From positions 1-47,661 of the forward strand of contig DFFT01000081.1 of assembly GCA_002372325.1 (NCBI GenBank): a stretch of DNA of 47,661 nt, given 5' to 3'. The notes under the pieces were generated by a model. That model did no database searches. It was given only the letters and a program-made list of their open reading frames with translations, and was not told the DNA's origin. This document shows, one piece after another, positions 8,237 through 18,700 of the stretch. The stretch comes from Succinivibrionaceae bacterium UBA3769 (lineage in GTDB: Bacteria; Pseudomonadota; Gammaproteobacteria; Enterobacterales; Succinivibrionaceae). A program made the position numbers and the translations under genes. Position 1 is the first letter of the stretch, and every line of letters starts with the position of its first letter.

Positions 8237-9427
8237 TCAGAGGGCGGGAGCATCCCGTTTTGCCAGAAACTGACGCGTGCCGTCCCGGAGTCTCCGGAGA
8301 GCCTCCTTCAGAGTGACCTCGGGACAGGCCAGATTGATTCTCACAAAGCCCCGGCCGCTCTCTCCGAAGTCCCGGCCCGGGGAAATCCGGAGCTTAGCCT
8401 CTTTTCTGAGAAAGGCGCAGAATTTGCGGTCATCGGAGGTTACCCCGGAGATATCAGCCCATAAAAGATAGGTAGCTTCTCCCGGGATAACCCGGAATTC
8501 CGGGATTTCCGCAGCCAGAAATGCGGCGGCGAGATTACGGTTTTCCGCAAGCTTTGTCCGGAGCTCCTGAAGCCAGGGCCGGCCCCGGGTAAAGGCCAGC
8601 ACCGCGCTCAGAGCTCCCAGAGTGCCGCTTTCCGCCAGCTCCTCATTATTGAGTCCCCGGGAGATCCGGTGCCGGAGAAAGGGATCCGGGATCATGACAG
8701 CTGCCGCATGGAGTCCCGCCAGATTGAAGGCCTTGGAGGCGGACATGCAGGTAATGCTGTTCCGGGCGGCGGCCTCCGAAACTGCGGCATAGGGGGTGTA
8801 CTCCCGTCCCGGCAGGGTGAGGTCGCAGTGGATCTCGTCCGAAACCACGGTAACCCCGTGCTTCGCGGCCAGATCCGAAATTATGAGGAGATCCTCCCGG
8901 GACCAGATTTTGCCAACGGGATTGTGAGGATTGCACAGAAAAAGCAGGGAGCACTGAGGATCCCGGAGACAGGCCTCCAGTCTTGCGGCGTTAAGGCTGC
9001 AGGAACCTTGTTCCCGATCATAGTCAAGGGGGCACTCCAAAACCCGGCGGCCCTGATTCTCAATGGAGTTCCAGAAGATGCCGTATACCGGGGTCATGAT
9101 GCAGACCTTCTCGTTGGGCAGGGTGATTCTCCTGACAATGGAGGACAGGGCGGGCACCACTCCCGTGACGAAGACGAACCAGTCCTCTTCGGAGTTAAGG
9201 CCGTGCTCCTTTTGCCACCAGTCTTTGAAGGCCTTATGCCAGATCCGGGGAATGTCCGTATAGCCGAAGATCCCCTCCCGGACAGTTTCCAGAAGACCCT
9301 CCGTGATCTCGGGCGCCGTGCGGAAATCCATGTCCGCCACCCACAGGGGCAGCTCGTCTGCCGGGCCGCCCCATTTCAGGGCATAGTCATTCCGGCGGTT
9401 AACCGGAGTCTCAAAATCGTACTTCAT
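8237..9427 (-). CDS. MalY/PatB-family PLP-dependent C-S lyase/aminotransferase
   Basis: 396 residues of fold-type I PLP enzyme. Family features are the N-terminal LPLWVADMDF motif, CNPHNPVGKIW, the SDEIHCDL strand and the PLP-lysine motif SASKAFNLAGL (Lys near 232). These identify the MalY/PatB branch, which cleaves cystathionine or cysteine conjugates to thiol, pyruvate and ammonia. The ATG overlaps the stop of the DUF3737 gene (TGATG), with AAAGGAG 7 nt before it, so the two are translationally coupled. It probably belongs to an HxlR-controlled operon. Confidence 0.9.
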   Translation of the reverse strand: MKYDFETPVNRRNDYALKWGGPADELPLWVADMDFRTAPEITEGLLETVREGIFGYTDIPRIWHKAFKDWWQKEHGLNSEEDWFVFVTGVVPALSSIVRRITLPNEKVCIMTPVYGIFWNSIENQGRRVLECPLDYDREQGSCSLNAARLEACLRDPQCSLLFLCNPHNPVGKIWSREDLLIISDLAAKHGVTVVSDEIHCDLTLPGREYTPYAAVSEAAARNSITCMSASKAFNLAGLHAAAVMIPDPFLRHRISRGLNNEELAESGTLGALSAVLAFTRGRPWLQELRTKLAENRNLAAAFLAAEIPEFRVIPGEATYLLWADISGVTSDDRKFCAFLRKEAKLRISPGRDFGESGRGFVRINLACPEVTLKEALRRLRDGTRQFLAKRDAPAL

Positions 9428-10359
9428 CAGGGCTCCTTTGCGGCAAATTCCCGGGGTTCTGTAATCGCCGCGGGCTTATGGCCGTCTTTCACCAGGATCT
9501 CGGTAGCGTCGGGATCGATTTTTGCGGGATCCAGAATAAGCTCCTGCAGGCTGTCTGCCACAATGCGTCCGGACAGGGGGTTAAAGACGCTCTTAACCGG
9601 GCCCGTGATTTCCGCATCAATGTTCCGGCAGTACTCGAAGGCCAGAGTGGTGTCCCGGAGGCGGCAGTTTCTGAGGGTCAGGTTTTCGATATAGCAGAGG
9701 CCCTGCAGGCTGTCGATGACGCAGTCCTCCAGGGTGACATTCCGGGAGTTCCAGGCAAAATACTCTCCTGATATCAGGGAGTTCCGGATGGTGATGTTTT
9801 CCGAATTCCAAAAGGCGTCCTTGGTGAGCAGTTTGGAATTTGCGATTTCGATATCCCGGGCTCCGTCAAAGCCGTAGTTCCCCACAAGGGTAAGATCGCT
9901 GATGCGGGCCCTGTTAAGGTTCATGGCAAAGTAATCGCCCCTGGCGGTGACCTTGTTTATCTCCATGTCCGCGCAGTTCCACAGGGTTTCCAGAGCATTG
10001 GAAAACTCCACTCCGGAAATGCGGCCGCGCTTAACCCGGCGAAAGCCCTTGGGAGCCTCGTACACCGTATCCTCCACGGAGATGTCATCGGTGTACCAGA
10101 TGCCGGCCCGGGCCATCTCAAAAAAGACCGCGTTTTTAACCTCGATATCCCGGGAGTACCAGAGAGGGTACTTCCATCTGAAGGAGACCCCGTTCAGCCG
10201 GAGATGGCGGCATTCCTTGAGGGGGGATTCCCCGCTGTCAAAGGAGGAGTCCTGGATAAAAAGATCCCGCGCCTGAAAAAGAGCTCTTTCGCCGGAATAG
10301 TTTTGGGAGGACACGACGGTAAAGCCCGGAACTCCGGCGGATTTATCAGATGAATTCAT
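9427..10359 (-). CDS. DUF3737 family protein (right-handed beta-helix)
   Basis: 310 residues made of short repeating strands rich in N-C-x-L and W-N-S-x-N/D-I turns, the pectate-lyase-like parallel beta-helix pattern of DUF3737. No catalytic role is known. There is no signal peptide, so it appears cytoplasmic. AGGA lies upstream of the start and the stop overlaps the start of the MalY/PatB gene. DUF3737 genes commonly occur next to PatB-like and HxlR genes, which fits this arrangement. Confidence 0.85.
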   Translation of the reverse strand: MNSSDKSAGVPGFTVVSSQNYSGERALFQARDLFIQDSSFDSGESPLKECRHLRLNGVSFRWKYPLWYSRDIEVKNAVFFEMARAGIWYTDDISVEDTVYEAPKGFRRVKRGRISGVEFSNALETLWNCADMEINKVTARGDYFAMNLNRARISDLTLVGNYGFDGARDIEIANSKLLTKDAFWNSENITIRNSLISGEYFAWNSRNVTLEDCVIDSLQGLCYIENLTLRNCRLRDTTLAFEYCRNIDAEITGPVKSVFNPLSGRIVADSLQELILDPAKIDPDATEILVKDGHKPAAITEPREFAAKEP

Positions 10360-10451
10360 GCTGTTTCCTGTTATTGCTGTTAATAGTGAGGCGCTGTCAA
10401 TGCCGCTGGCGCCTGTCAGCGTTATTGCTGCTGTTTTGCGATGCGGCAGCC

Positions 10452-10862
10452 TCAGCCTGCGGGAGTCCGGCCGTCATCGGGAGCATCGCTGTCCCGGGCG
10501 GTAATAAGCTTTCTCTGGGGGTTATGCTCCAGCACATAGCGTTCCCGGATGTAGTTTTCTCCCCACTGGCAGATGTTGGCCAGCACCGGAAGCAGGGTTT
10601 TTCCCAGAGAGGTCAGGCTGTACTCGGTTTTCGGGGGGATGATGGCATAAACCCGGCGGGAGATCAGAAAGTCCCGCTCCAGCTCCCGGAGCTGCTTGGT
10701 AAGAGTTTTGGCGGTGGCTTCCGGAATGAGCTTCTGAAGCTCGCTGAAGCGGAGAGCCTTCTCCCGGAGGTGGTAGAGGATAACCACCTTGTATTTGCCG
10801 CCGATAACGCCCAGAGCGGTTTCCACCGGGCATTCCTGATTGCCGTAGCAGTCTGTGTTCAT
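10452..10862 (-). CDS. HxlR-family transcriptional regulator
   Basis: 136 residues of winged helix with the HxlR signature: a Cys in the N-terminal ECPVE motif (Cys11), IGGKYKVVILYHL, RFSELQKLIPEATAKTLTKQLRELE as recognition helix region, and YSLTSLGKTLLPVL. HxlR proteins such as YodB/HypR sense electrophiles or oxidants through this cysteine. AGGAG precedes the start. It leads an apparent operon with the DUF3737 and C-S lyase genes (92-nt gap to the next gene) and is probably autoregulated through the palindrome at 11001-11015. Confidence 0.9.
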   Translation of the reverse strand: MNTDCYGNQECPVETALGVIGGKYKVVILYHLREKALRFSELQKLIPEATAKTLTKQLRELERDFLISRRVYAIIPPKTEYSLTSLGKTLLPVLANICQWGENYIRERYVLEHNPQRKLITARDSDAPDDGRTPAG

Positions 10863-10996
10863 AAGAGCTCCTGATTGCCGCCGCTGCCTGTTTGCCGGGG
10901 AGCCGCCTCAAAAAGAAGCGCTGCCCGCCGGATCAGCAGGTATCGGTATGTAAAATTGAAACCGTATACTCAGTAATGACTGAATAATACTAAAGA

Positions 10997-11037
10997 ACTG
11001 TACTTTACTAAAGTATAGCACTATCAAAAAGAAAGTA
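10997..11037 (-). promoter_or_regulatory. Putative promoter and HxlR operator
   Basis: TACTTT-ACT-AAAGTA at 11001-11015 is a perfect 6+3+6 palindrome of the kind HxlR dimers bind. On the minus strand a TATACT -10-like hexamer overlaps it, preceded by TTTACT 16 nt upstream, so a bound regulator would block transcription of the HxlR operon. The surrounding 340-nt gap (10863-11204) holds no other gene I can support. Confidence 0.55.
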
Positions 11038-11204
11038 AAGGAAAAACAACCGGTACGGAGGGGCTCCCGGGGGGATTGATCCGGGCTCCCGATGACGCAT
11101 GTTTTCGGGGGAACAGTCTTCTGTTTTTGCAAAATGAGTTTTGCCATGTTGTAGAATATGAATGTTCCGCTAAAAAGGAATAAGGAGCAGGAAGGCAATG
11201 AGCA

Positions 11205-11340
11205 ATGAAGGGAAACGTATTTAGAAGGGGCAGACTGCGGATGATGCTGATGACGGCCGGCAGCTCTTATGCTGGCGCTCTTTAGCTTTGCGGGCTGCTC
11301 CGGTTCCGGAAAAGGCGCGTCAGAGGATCTGGGACAGTAA
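11205..11340 (+). pseudogene. Frameshifted small lipoprotein
   Basis: An ATG preceded by GGAG/GAAGG elements begins a basic, hydrophobic leader (MKGNVFRRGRLRMMLM). It then hits a stop, while the next frame continues as LMLALFSFAGC with a lipobox and a short SGSGKGASEDLGQ tail ending at TAA. A single frame change between about 11255 and 11270 would give a short lipoprotein of roughly 45 residues. Either a decayed gene or a sequencing frameshift; function unknown. Confidence 0.4.
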
Positions 11341-11678
11341 TCTTTCGTTCCGGGCCTTCTCTGGAAATTACGCCCCTATGTGACTACCTCCGCGGAAATT
11401 TAGTGACACCCCTTTCCACACAATCATGACAGTTTATTCTTCAAATTCCTGATCACCAAGGTACTCAGAATCAAGTAAACCATAGGTGGTACCAAATGGT
11501 ACCGTACCATAAAGTACCAAATTGCCAGCAAAGCCAGCTTCAAGAAATTGTCAGACAAAACCCGATCGGCACTGCTATGGCAGACAGCGCCCCGTTTTCA
11601 GTCAGAACTCATGTCCCCGGATCCCGGGCTGGCTTCTCCCGCTTTTATTTCAGCCTTTCAGGAGCCTGCCGCCCGGCC
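11341..11678. other. Non-coding stretch downstream of the PAAR gene
   Basis: No credible gene. Positions 11488-11518 hold a cluster of GGTACC/GTACC units (two hexamers and two pentamers in 31 nt). Around 11378-11420 there is a short repeated TGAC element that looks like the end of some mobile element, but no transposase is present. No clear terminator was found for the PAAR gene. Confidence 0.4.
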
Positions 11679-11969
11679 TCAGACGATTCTGTTCGGATTA
11701 ATGCTTACGGCCACCGCGGTGGATACGGGAACTCCGGTTATCGGATTAACCCCGGTGACCACTGAGCCTATATTGGCTATGGGGCGTCCCATGGATACTC
11801 TGGTGACGGCGGTGGTGGCGGTTATCACTCCGGTGCAGACGGCTCCGGTGACCGCATCTCCCATGCAGGCAGTGGGGAGCCCCTTGCAGAGTCTGGTGGG
11901 ACTGCCGGGGCCGGTAACTACATCTCCGGTGGCGGTAATGCTGGTAAGCGATGCTTTGGGGGTGGGCAT
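11679..11969 (-). CDS. T6SS PAAR-repeat spike tip protein
   Basis: 96 residues matching a stand-alone PAAR domain: an ITATGD start, ACMGDAV, VCTGVI and GRPIANIGSVVTG, i.e. the repeating short strands that fold into the conical metal-capped tip on VgrG. It has no N- or C-terminal toxin extension. It starts 15 nt after the vgrG stop, with AAGGAG upstream, so it is co-transcribed and very probably caps the VgrG trimer encoded just ahead. Confidence 0.85.
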   Translation of the reverse strand: MPTPKASLTSITATGDVVTGPGSPTRLCKGLPTACMGDAVTGAVCTGVITATTAVTRVSMGRPIANIGSVVTGVNPITGVPVSTAVAVSINPNRIV

Positions 11970-11984
11970 AATTTTTCTCCTTTT

Positions 11985-14900
11985 TTATTCTACTTTCATA
12001 ACCTCGGTGTCTGTTTGCATGGCACCGGCTGTATTTTTCACGGCATCTGTCTGTGTGCCCACAGCAGTGGTCCGAACCTTATTGGCGGTGCCGTCTATTT
12101 TATTGGCATCGACTTTGTTGTCGTTGGCGCTAACCTTTTCAGAAGAAACAGTGCCTTCGTTTTGGTTGGCAGAAATCTTACTCTTCTGAGCCGAGGTTTC
12201 ATCATCATGCACGTTGATACGGGTATTGCCGGTCGTGTTCTTCATATCCATATTTGAGATGGTGGATTCCGTGAGTGTTTGTTGGCCAACGTCCGCGGCA
12301 ACGTTTGCTAATCTGTTTGTAGTAATCATGCCCGTCTGGCTGATGAGCCGACTAATATTTCCGGAATGATTATCATCTTCAGCATTAATTTTACAAATCA
12401 CTTCGGTGTTGGTACCTGACACAACGGAAGCTTTATCGAGGTTCATTGTGCTGTAAATATTGAATGCCGTGCTGGTGAGGTCGGTGCTGGCGGCATTAAG
12501 CTCCAGGCTAGAAATTTTAGGCATGGCCATGTTGTCAGCCATCAGAAGAGAGGCATTAGCAATCATGGCCACCATTCTGACGCTGCTGGTGGTCATGAGA
12601 TAAATGTCATGACCGCTGATATAGTTGTTTTCCTTGGTGCGCTTTACAAAGCTGTAATCACTGTCCGCGTTTTGAATAATGGTGCAGGCAATCAGATTTT
12701 CCAGCACATCGGAAACGCTCATGGCGATGTTGACGGCGGCGATGGCCAGATTCACCCAGGCTCTGGTGTGTTTAGTGCTTTTTTCGGTGGCATCGGAAAA
12801 GTTTTTGAAAGCCACGTAGCTGTCGGCAATGATACCGGAAATGCTGTTGGCATAGCCGGTGATGTCATTGATAATGGAGGCGGCCATATCGCCGGCATCA
12901 TTGTCTGCGGCTTTGCAGGCGGTATCCGCAATGGCATTGACCAGTCTGCCAGTGAGATTTGTCATGGTCGTGAGGAATGCCACCCCGCTCATGTTGCAGA
13001 GCTTGATCTTGGGAGCGGATACGGTCAGAAAGCCGTTCTTGGTGCTCAGGCTGCCGCCGAAGCTGTCCCCGATGCTGGCAGACATAAGTCCTTTGGCATT
13101 AACCTGAAAGCCCGACATAGTGACTCCGGTGGCGGGGCTCAGGGCGATTCTGCCGTCCCACGGGGAGAACTTGTTCTTAAAGTAGGCTACGGCCATGGCA
13201 ATGGTGTTGCCGTTAATGGAAATGCTGGAGTTCCCTACCTGCAGGGTGATGGTGTTATCGGCGGTAATGACCACATCGCTGCCGGCGCTGAGCTTCAGGC
13301 TGCCGCCGGCCACCGCGGTAATGTCCTCGGTGGCGGCGTTTTCCAGGGTAACTCCGTACTCCCGGTGCGCGCCGTCGCAAAACAGGGAGAAGCCGGTCAG
13401 TCCCAGGAGGTGCTCCAGCGCCTGTTCCTCGGAGGTGTAGACAGCAGGCTGTTTCTTCATCATGTCAGCTGTTTTTTTGCTGACGCTTTTTACCGACTTA
13501 ATGGAGGTCACAATATCATCAGCGATTTTGGCAAGAGCGGAGTAGGCATCAGCCAGGGCATTTTTGGCTTTGCTGATTTTGTCCTGGCTGCCGCCGTCCG
13601 TGATGGCCTTGTCCAGATCTGACCGGGCGCTGATGACTGTATTGAGTTTGCTTTCCGCATCAGATTTCTTGCTGTCCCAGATTTCCGTGATCTTGTTGGT
13701 ATTGAACCGGATGGCCAGGCATTTCATAAAGCTTTCCAGCTTTTTCTGCATGATCAGGTATTCCAGGAGGACGGCGGAGCTGGAGAAGCGGCAGAAGGCC
13801 AGATACTGATTATTGATATCCCGGTCGGAATTACCGGGCATTTTGTCCGCGCCGGCGGTTGCGTCCGGGGTGCAGCCGGAGTTCATAAAGGAGCTCAGGA
13901 TAAGGTCGTTCCGCATGGAGCTGTCGTAGGCTGGCAGCGCATCCCGATCCGGGAGATAGCCCAGGAAAAAGCAGCAGTTATCAGATTGCAGGAGGAGTAC
14001 CCGCTGTCCCGTTTTAGGAAAGTTACCCAGAGGATCCGCGCCTCCGGTGGAGCTTACAAAGTTGGTTTTTACCGGCTTCGAGGTTCCGTCCGGCAGGGCG
14101 TAAAACATAGCCGGGAAGGCGGTGTCATCATCGCTGGCCGGCGCAATGGTTCCCGGAGACGAAGTTTTTCCGTCGCTGTCGGTGACGGTGGCCCTCAGGA
14201 TCTGGGGAGATGAGCCGGCATCCGTTTCCAGGGCGGCATAGCTTTGGATGCGCGGAGTGTCTATCTGTTGCCGGCGCTGCCGCGGCCGGGGGATGGCCGA
14301 AAGGACAAAGGCATTTTTTACCGTGGGATTATCCGGCATTCTTCCGAAGCAGCACAGGGGGCCCAGGGTGCCATCCTGCGTGTTTTCCGGCTGCGGGACG
14401 GCCACGGCAAGCAGATTGAGTTCCTGTTCTTTCTCCGGAACATCCCCGGGTCTTTTGAATTTTTCCGGAAAGTCAATATTGAAGCTGTAGCGCGTCCGTA
14501 CCGTGAGATAGCGCTCATTGGAGATGTTAAGCTTGATGCCGGGAGCCACGGCAAAATCATGAGCGGTGATGAGGACGCGATCTGAATGCAGTCTGTCCAG
14601 CGCCTCTGCGGAGGCCCGTCCGAATTTGAGAATATTTTCCGCCGGCTTCGGCCCCTCGCCCCGCACGGCTTCAAAGCCGCTCAGGAAAGCGGGGGGCGGC
14701 AGGGGATCCTTGGAATCCTTATGAATGCTTCCGGATCCCGCAAAGCCGGTGTTCACCATCCGATCCAGACATATGGCGCCGCTGCCAAAGCTTTTTGATT
14801 CCGCGGCTCCGACGGAGCAGGGGATCTCCTCAAGACCTGTGAGGGTGTTTCCGGAAATCTGTTTGGCATTTCCGGTGCGCCAGCCCCGGGAAAATACCGT

Positions 14901-15500
14901 TTCCGCCTGAGCGGAGGCGTCCTCCCCGGAGGGCTCGAACACATAGTTGAAGCCGTAGCAGAAGCAAATGCGGTTTATGAAATTAAGGTCTGTTTCGCCG
15001 CTCTGCTGGGCGATCTGGCCGCGATCGGGCATGCAGTCAAAGAGATTCTTGTCAAAGCGGCACGGCAGGTTATATTCCTGAAAAATCGACGTGATAATGT
15101 CAGCGGGAGAGCTTTCGGAATCAAAGCTCCGGGTGCGGAGATCCAGTCCCGTGAGCACCAGTTCCGGCTCGATGGTTATTTCATAGCCGTAGCAGTCCTC
15201 TCCGCCGGCGACGCTGTTCGGATCCGACAGAAGTCCCAGAGCATTATACGAGGTGATAATCCCCTGATAATTCCGCCCCCGGGAGAGGCTGCCGGTGGTA
15301 TCGTACTGAAACAGACCGAGATTTGCTTTGAGGAGCAGGCATGCTTCCAGATCCTTTTTCGACAGGGCGGAGCCGCTGAAAAGCGTTATTTCCGCCTGAA
15401 AGGGTATGCTGATGCCCTCGTTGACAACGCACCTGAAAGGCAGCGCATCTGAAAGGGGGCAGTCTTTAACAAAGGAGATACTGATTTCTTTCTTAAACAT
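11985..15500 (-). CDS. vgrG: T6SS spike protein VgrG (TssI), giant form, copy 1
   Basis: 1171 residues. The N-terminal gp27-like hub includes the conserved SFDSESSPADIITSIF and ETDLNFINRICFCYGFNYVFE segments (about 130-205). A gp5-like OB fold ends in NFPKTGQRVLLL (about 493). A lysine/alanine-rich helical stretch (about 600-690) interrupts the usual order. Next comes a needle-like beta-helix (ITADNTITLQVGNSSISI, about 742-760) and an FSPWDG block. About 370 further residues include long hydrophobic helices and a repetitive Asn/Asp/Lys/Ala tail. Ordinary VgrGs are about 600-700 residues. The extension has no toxin motif I recognise and is shared with copy 2, so it may be structural or an effector-loading platform. 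A GGAG Shine-Dalgarno is present. Confidence 0.9.
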   Translation of the reverse strand: MFKKEISISFVKDCPLSDALPFRCVVNEGISIPFQAEITLFSGSALSKKDLEACLLLKANLGLFQYDTTGSLSRGRNYQGIITSYNALGLLSDPNSVAGGEDCYGYEITIEPELVLTGLDLRTRSFDSESSPADIITSIFQEYNLPCRFDKNLFDCMPDRGQIAQQSGETDLNFINRICFCYGFNYVFEPSGEDASAQAETVFSRGWRTGNAKQISGNTLTGLEEIPCSVGAAESKSFGSGAICLDRMVNTGFAGSGSIHKDSKDPLPPPAFLSGFEAVRGEGPKPAENILKFGRASAEALDRLHSDRVLITAHDFAVAPGIKLNISNERYLTVRTRYSFNIDFPEKFKRPGDVPEKEQELNLLAVAVPQPENTQDGTLGPLCCFGRMPDNPTVKNAFVLSAIPRPRQRRQQIDTPRIQSYAALETDAGSSPQILRATVTDSDGKTSSPGTIAPASDDDTAFPAMFYALPDGTSKPVKTNFVSSTGGADPLGNFPKTGQRVLLLQSDNCCFFLGYLPDRDALPAYDSSMRNDLILSSFMNSGCTPDATAGADKMPGNSDRDINNQYLAFCRFSSSAVLLEYLIMQKKLESFMKCLAIRFNTNKITEIWDSKKSDAESKLNTVISARSDLDKAITDGGSQDKISKAKNALADAYSALAKIADDIVTSIKSVKSVSKKTADMMKKQPAVYTSEEQALEHLLGLTGFSLFCDGAHREYGVTLENAATEDITAVAGGSLKLSAGSDVVITADNTITLQVGNSSISINGNTIAMAVAYFKNKFSPWDGRIALSPATGVTMSGFQVNAKGLMSASIGDSFGGSLSTKNGFLTVSAPKIKLCNMSGVAFLTTMTNLTGRLVNAIADTACKAADNDAGDMAASIINDITGYANSISGIIADSYVAFKNFSDATEKSTKHTRAWVNLAIAAVNIAMSVSDVLENLIACTIIQNADSDYSFVKRTKENNYISGHDIYLMTTSSVRMVAMIANASLLMADNMAMPKISSLELNAASTDLTSTAFNIYSTMNLDKASVVSGTNTEVICKINAEDDNHSGNISRLISQTGMITTNRLANVAADVGQQTLTESTISNMDMKNTTGNTRINVHDDETSAQKSKISANQNEGTVSSEKVSANDNKVDANKIDGTANKVRTTAVGTQTDAVKNTAGAMQTDTEVMKVE

Positions 15501-15733
15501 TTCTCTTTCTCCTGCTGTCGGATTATTACAGCTTCTGAAAAATCATCTCCGGGAGACTTCTGTTGTATTCCGGTGAATAATTCGCTTAAAGTCACAATGT
15601 TAACGTCTGAGTTTTTGACCGGTTACCATTTTAAAGACGAATCCGGATCCGCTTCGTCTGGTCTGAGCCCGGAGGCCTTCGGGCGGGACGCGGATCCCCC
15701 GGCCCGGGAGATTCTGACTCGCCGGCTCTCCTG

Positions 15734-18700
15734 TCAGGTATCCATGTGCAGAGCGCCTTGTTTGGTCTCCATGGCATCATTTTCATTGGTGACGGCCTCA
15801 GAGACATTATTTACTGCGGTGCTGTCATTATTTAGCGTTTTTCCTTTGACCGAAACGGCGTCAAGCTTGCCTTCATCCCCGTTAATTTCATCTTTGTTTA
15901 CCGAGTTTTCATTTTTCTCGAGAACATTTTCTTCTTTTAGGGTGGAGGCAGAATCTTTTTCAATCTTGATCTCTTTATCTCCCGTCGTGTCATTTTGGGT
16001 CAGGTTGGCGGTGGTGGCCGTTTGCACGGTCTTCTGAGCGATGTTTTCAGCTATCATACTGCCCAGTCCTTTGGCCGCACTGCTTATAAAGGACAGTATA
16101 TCGGCTCTCGAGAGATTTGCTGCTGCGTTATCATTAAGGTCAATGACATCGTTATCGAGCTTGTCTTTGGCGCTCGTGCCGTTTGCAGGTCCGGCCTTCT
16201 GGTTCGCGGTCTTGTAGCTGGTGGAAATGTCAGATCCGGTAATGCTCGCGCCGAAGGAGTTCAGTTCTATTGCTGAAGTTGACTCGGAAATCAGATTGTC
16301 TCCCATAAGCAGCAGGGCATTGGCGATCATGGTGGCAGTTCTGACGCCGCTGGTGACCATAAGATAGATGTCATGAGCGCTGATGTAGTTGTTATCCTTG
16401 TTCCTTTCATCAAAGGACTTGTCATCAAAGAAATTATCGATAATGGTGGCGGATGCCAGGCTTTCCAGCACATCAATGACATCCATGGCCAGCGCAATGC
16501 CGGAAATGGCCAAATCCACCCAGGCGCGGGTGGTGGAGCAGGTCTTTTCCGCTGAGCTTTTAAAGGTTTTGTACATGACGACGGCATCGTTAAAGAGGGA
16601 GACAGCGGTGCTTCCCGCGCCGCAGGCGTCGCTGATGACGGAGGCCGCCGTGTCGGCAGCGTCACCTCCAATGGCGCTGCAAACGGTGTCTGACGTGGCA
16701 TCCAGAGCCCGGGCTCCCAGAGCTGTTACCGTCTTCAGAAGCCCCCAGCCGGAGAGATTAGCAAACTTCAGCTTCGGAGCGGACACCGTGAGGTAGCCTG
16801 CCTTGGAGCTGAGCCCGCCCCCGAAGCTGTCCCCGATGCAGGCCGAGGTCAGGGCCTTGGCGCTGAACTGGAAGCCGGAAACGGAGACTCCGGAAATGGG
16901 ACTCATGGAGATCTTGGCATCCCAGGGGGAGAACTTGTTTTTGAAGTAGGCCACGGCAAGTTTCAGGGTATTGCCGTCTATGGAGAAGCTGTTGTTGCCT
17001 ACCTCGATAGTAACGGATCTGTCGGCGGTGATGGTGACGTCTCTTTTGGCATGGAGAGTAATGGAGTCATCGGCAGTGTCGACGATATCCCCGGCGGCGC
17101 TTCTTTCAAAAATGCCGCCGTATTCCCGGTGCGTTCCGTCAAAAAAGAGCGCGGCGCTGGCGATTCCGAGAATTTCACCCAGCGCGCGGGCTTCGTTTTC
17201 ATCAGCGGAGCCGGTATAGGCGTCCGGGGTCTTTTTGATGATATCCTTGATTTTATCGCTGACGGCTTTAACCTCCTTTATGGCGGCGACTATCTCTCCG
17301 GCCAGGCTTGAGAGAGCGGCGCAGGCCTTGCTGAGATTTTCTCTGGCATTGTCTATGCCGCTTCCGGAGCCCATGGCCCTGTCCAGAGCCCCCCGGGCCT
17401 CGATCACCGCCTGGAGCTTAGTCTCCGCGGCAGTCTTTTTGCTGTCATAGATCTCCTTGATCTTGTAGGTGTTTAAGCGGTAGGTCAGGGAGGTCATAAA
17501 GCTTTCCAGCTTTTTCTGCATGATGATGTACTTTACCAGCGCGGCGGAGTCGGAGAAGCGGGTGAAGGCCAGATACTGGTTATTGATGTCGCGGTTGGTG
17601 TTGTCCGGCATTTTGGCAGCCCCCGACGCGGCATCCCGGACAAAGCCGGAGTTCAGGAAGCTGCTCTGCAGGAGATCCTGACGCATGGCGCTGTCGTATT
17701 CCGGGAGTCCTTCCCGATCCGGAAGGTACCCCAGAAAGCAGTAGCTTTCCCCGGCCTCCAGGAGGAGCACCCGCTGGCCCACCTTCGGGAAGTTTCCCAG
17801 GGGCGGGGCGCTTTCAGCGGGATTAACATAGTTAACCTTGACAGCGGTATCTCCGTTGTCCGTTTTGGCGTAAAACAGGGCCGGGAAGGCGGTATCGTCA
17901 TCATCCGCAGGAGCTATAGTTCCCGGGGCCGCCAGAGATCCTGCGGCATCGGTGACCGTAGCCCGGAGCATAACGGCTCCGCAGCTTTCCCCTGAAGCGA
18001 GCATGGCGCTGCCCGGAGATTCTTCCGGATGCCGCCGGCTCTGTCCCGGCCGGGGGATCTCCGTAAGCGCGAAGGCATTGCCGGGGACGGGGTTTTCCGG
18101 GATAGGGCCGAAGCAGCACAGCGGTCCCAGGGTGAGAGAGGTATCCCCGGGCAGAGGCACGGCCACGGCAAAGAGGGAGAGCTCCTGCTCCCGAACCGGA
18201 TAGCCCGGGACTCTCCGGAACTCCTCGGGGAAATCAATGTTAAAGCTGAAGCGGGTTCTTACCGTAAGGAAGCTCGCGCTCTCCGTACGGAGGATCTGTC
18301 CCGAGGCCACCGCAAAATCATGGGCGGTAATGAGAGCCCGTTCGGAGAACAGCCTGTCCAAAGCCTGCGCTGATTCCCGGACATATGCGGAAATATTTTT
18401 ACCGTGATTCGGGCCTTCTCCCCGCCGGGCTTCAAAGCCTTTCATAAAAAACTGCGGCAGGTGTTCAGCAGCTTTTTCCCCGGAGTTCCTGAAAATGCTG
18501 CCGCTTCCGGCAAAGCCGGTTTCCACCAGCCGATCCAGGGCTATCATGCTGCTGGCAAAATCTGCGGCCGGCGTTTCCGCGGAGCAGGGGATTTCATCAA
18601 GGCCGGAAAGGGTGTTTCCGGTGATCGGGCTTTTAGTTCCGGTATGCCAGCCCCGGGAGAATACCGTTTCCGTCAGGGGAAATTCGCCGTTATGAGCTTC

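Noticed and set aside
10908..11198. 96-codon minus-strand frame upstream of the HxlR gene
   Set aside because: It covers the predicted promoter and operator; hydrophobic low-complexity translation with no ribosome-binding site.
11378..11420. Possible insertion-sequence end with repeated TGAC element
   Set aside because: No transposase, no matching inverted end and no target duplication could be found, so it is not called as a mobile element.
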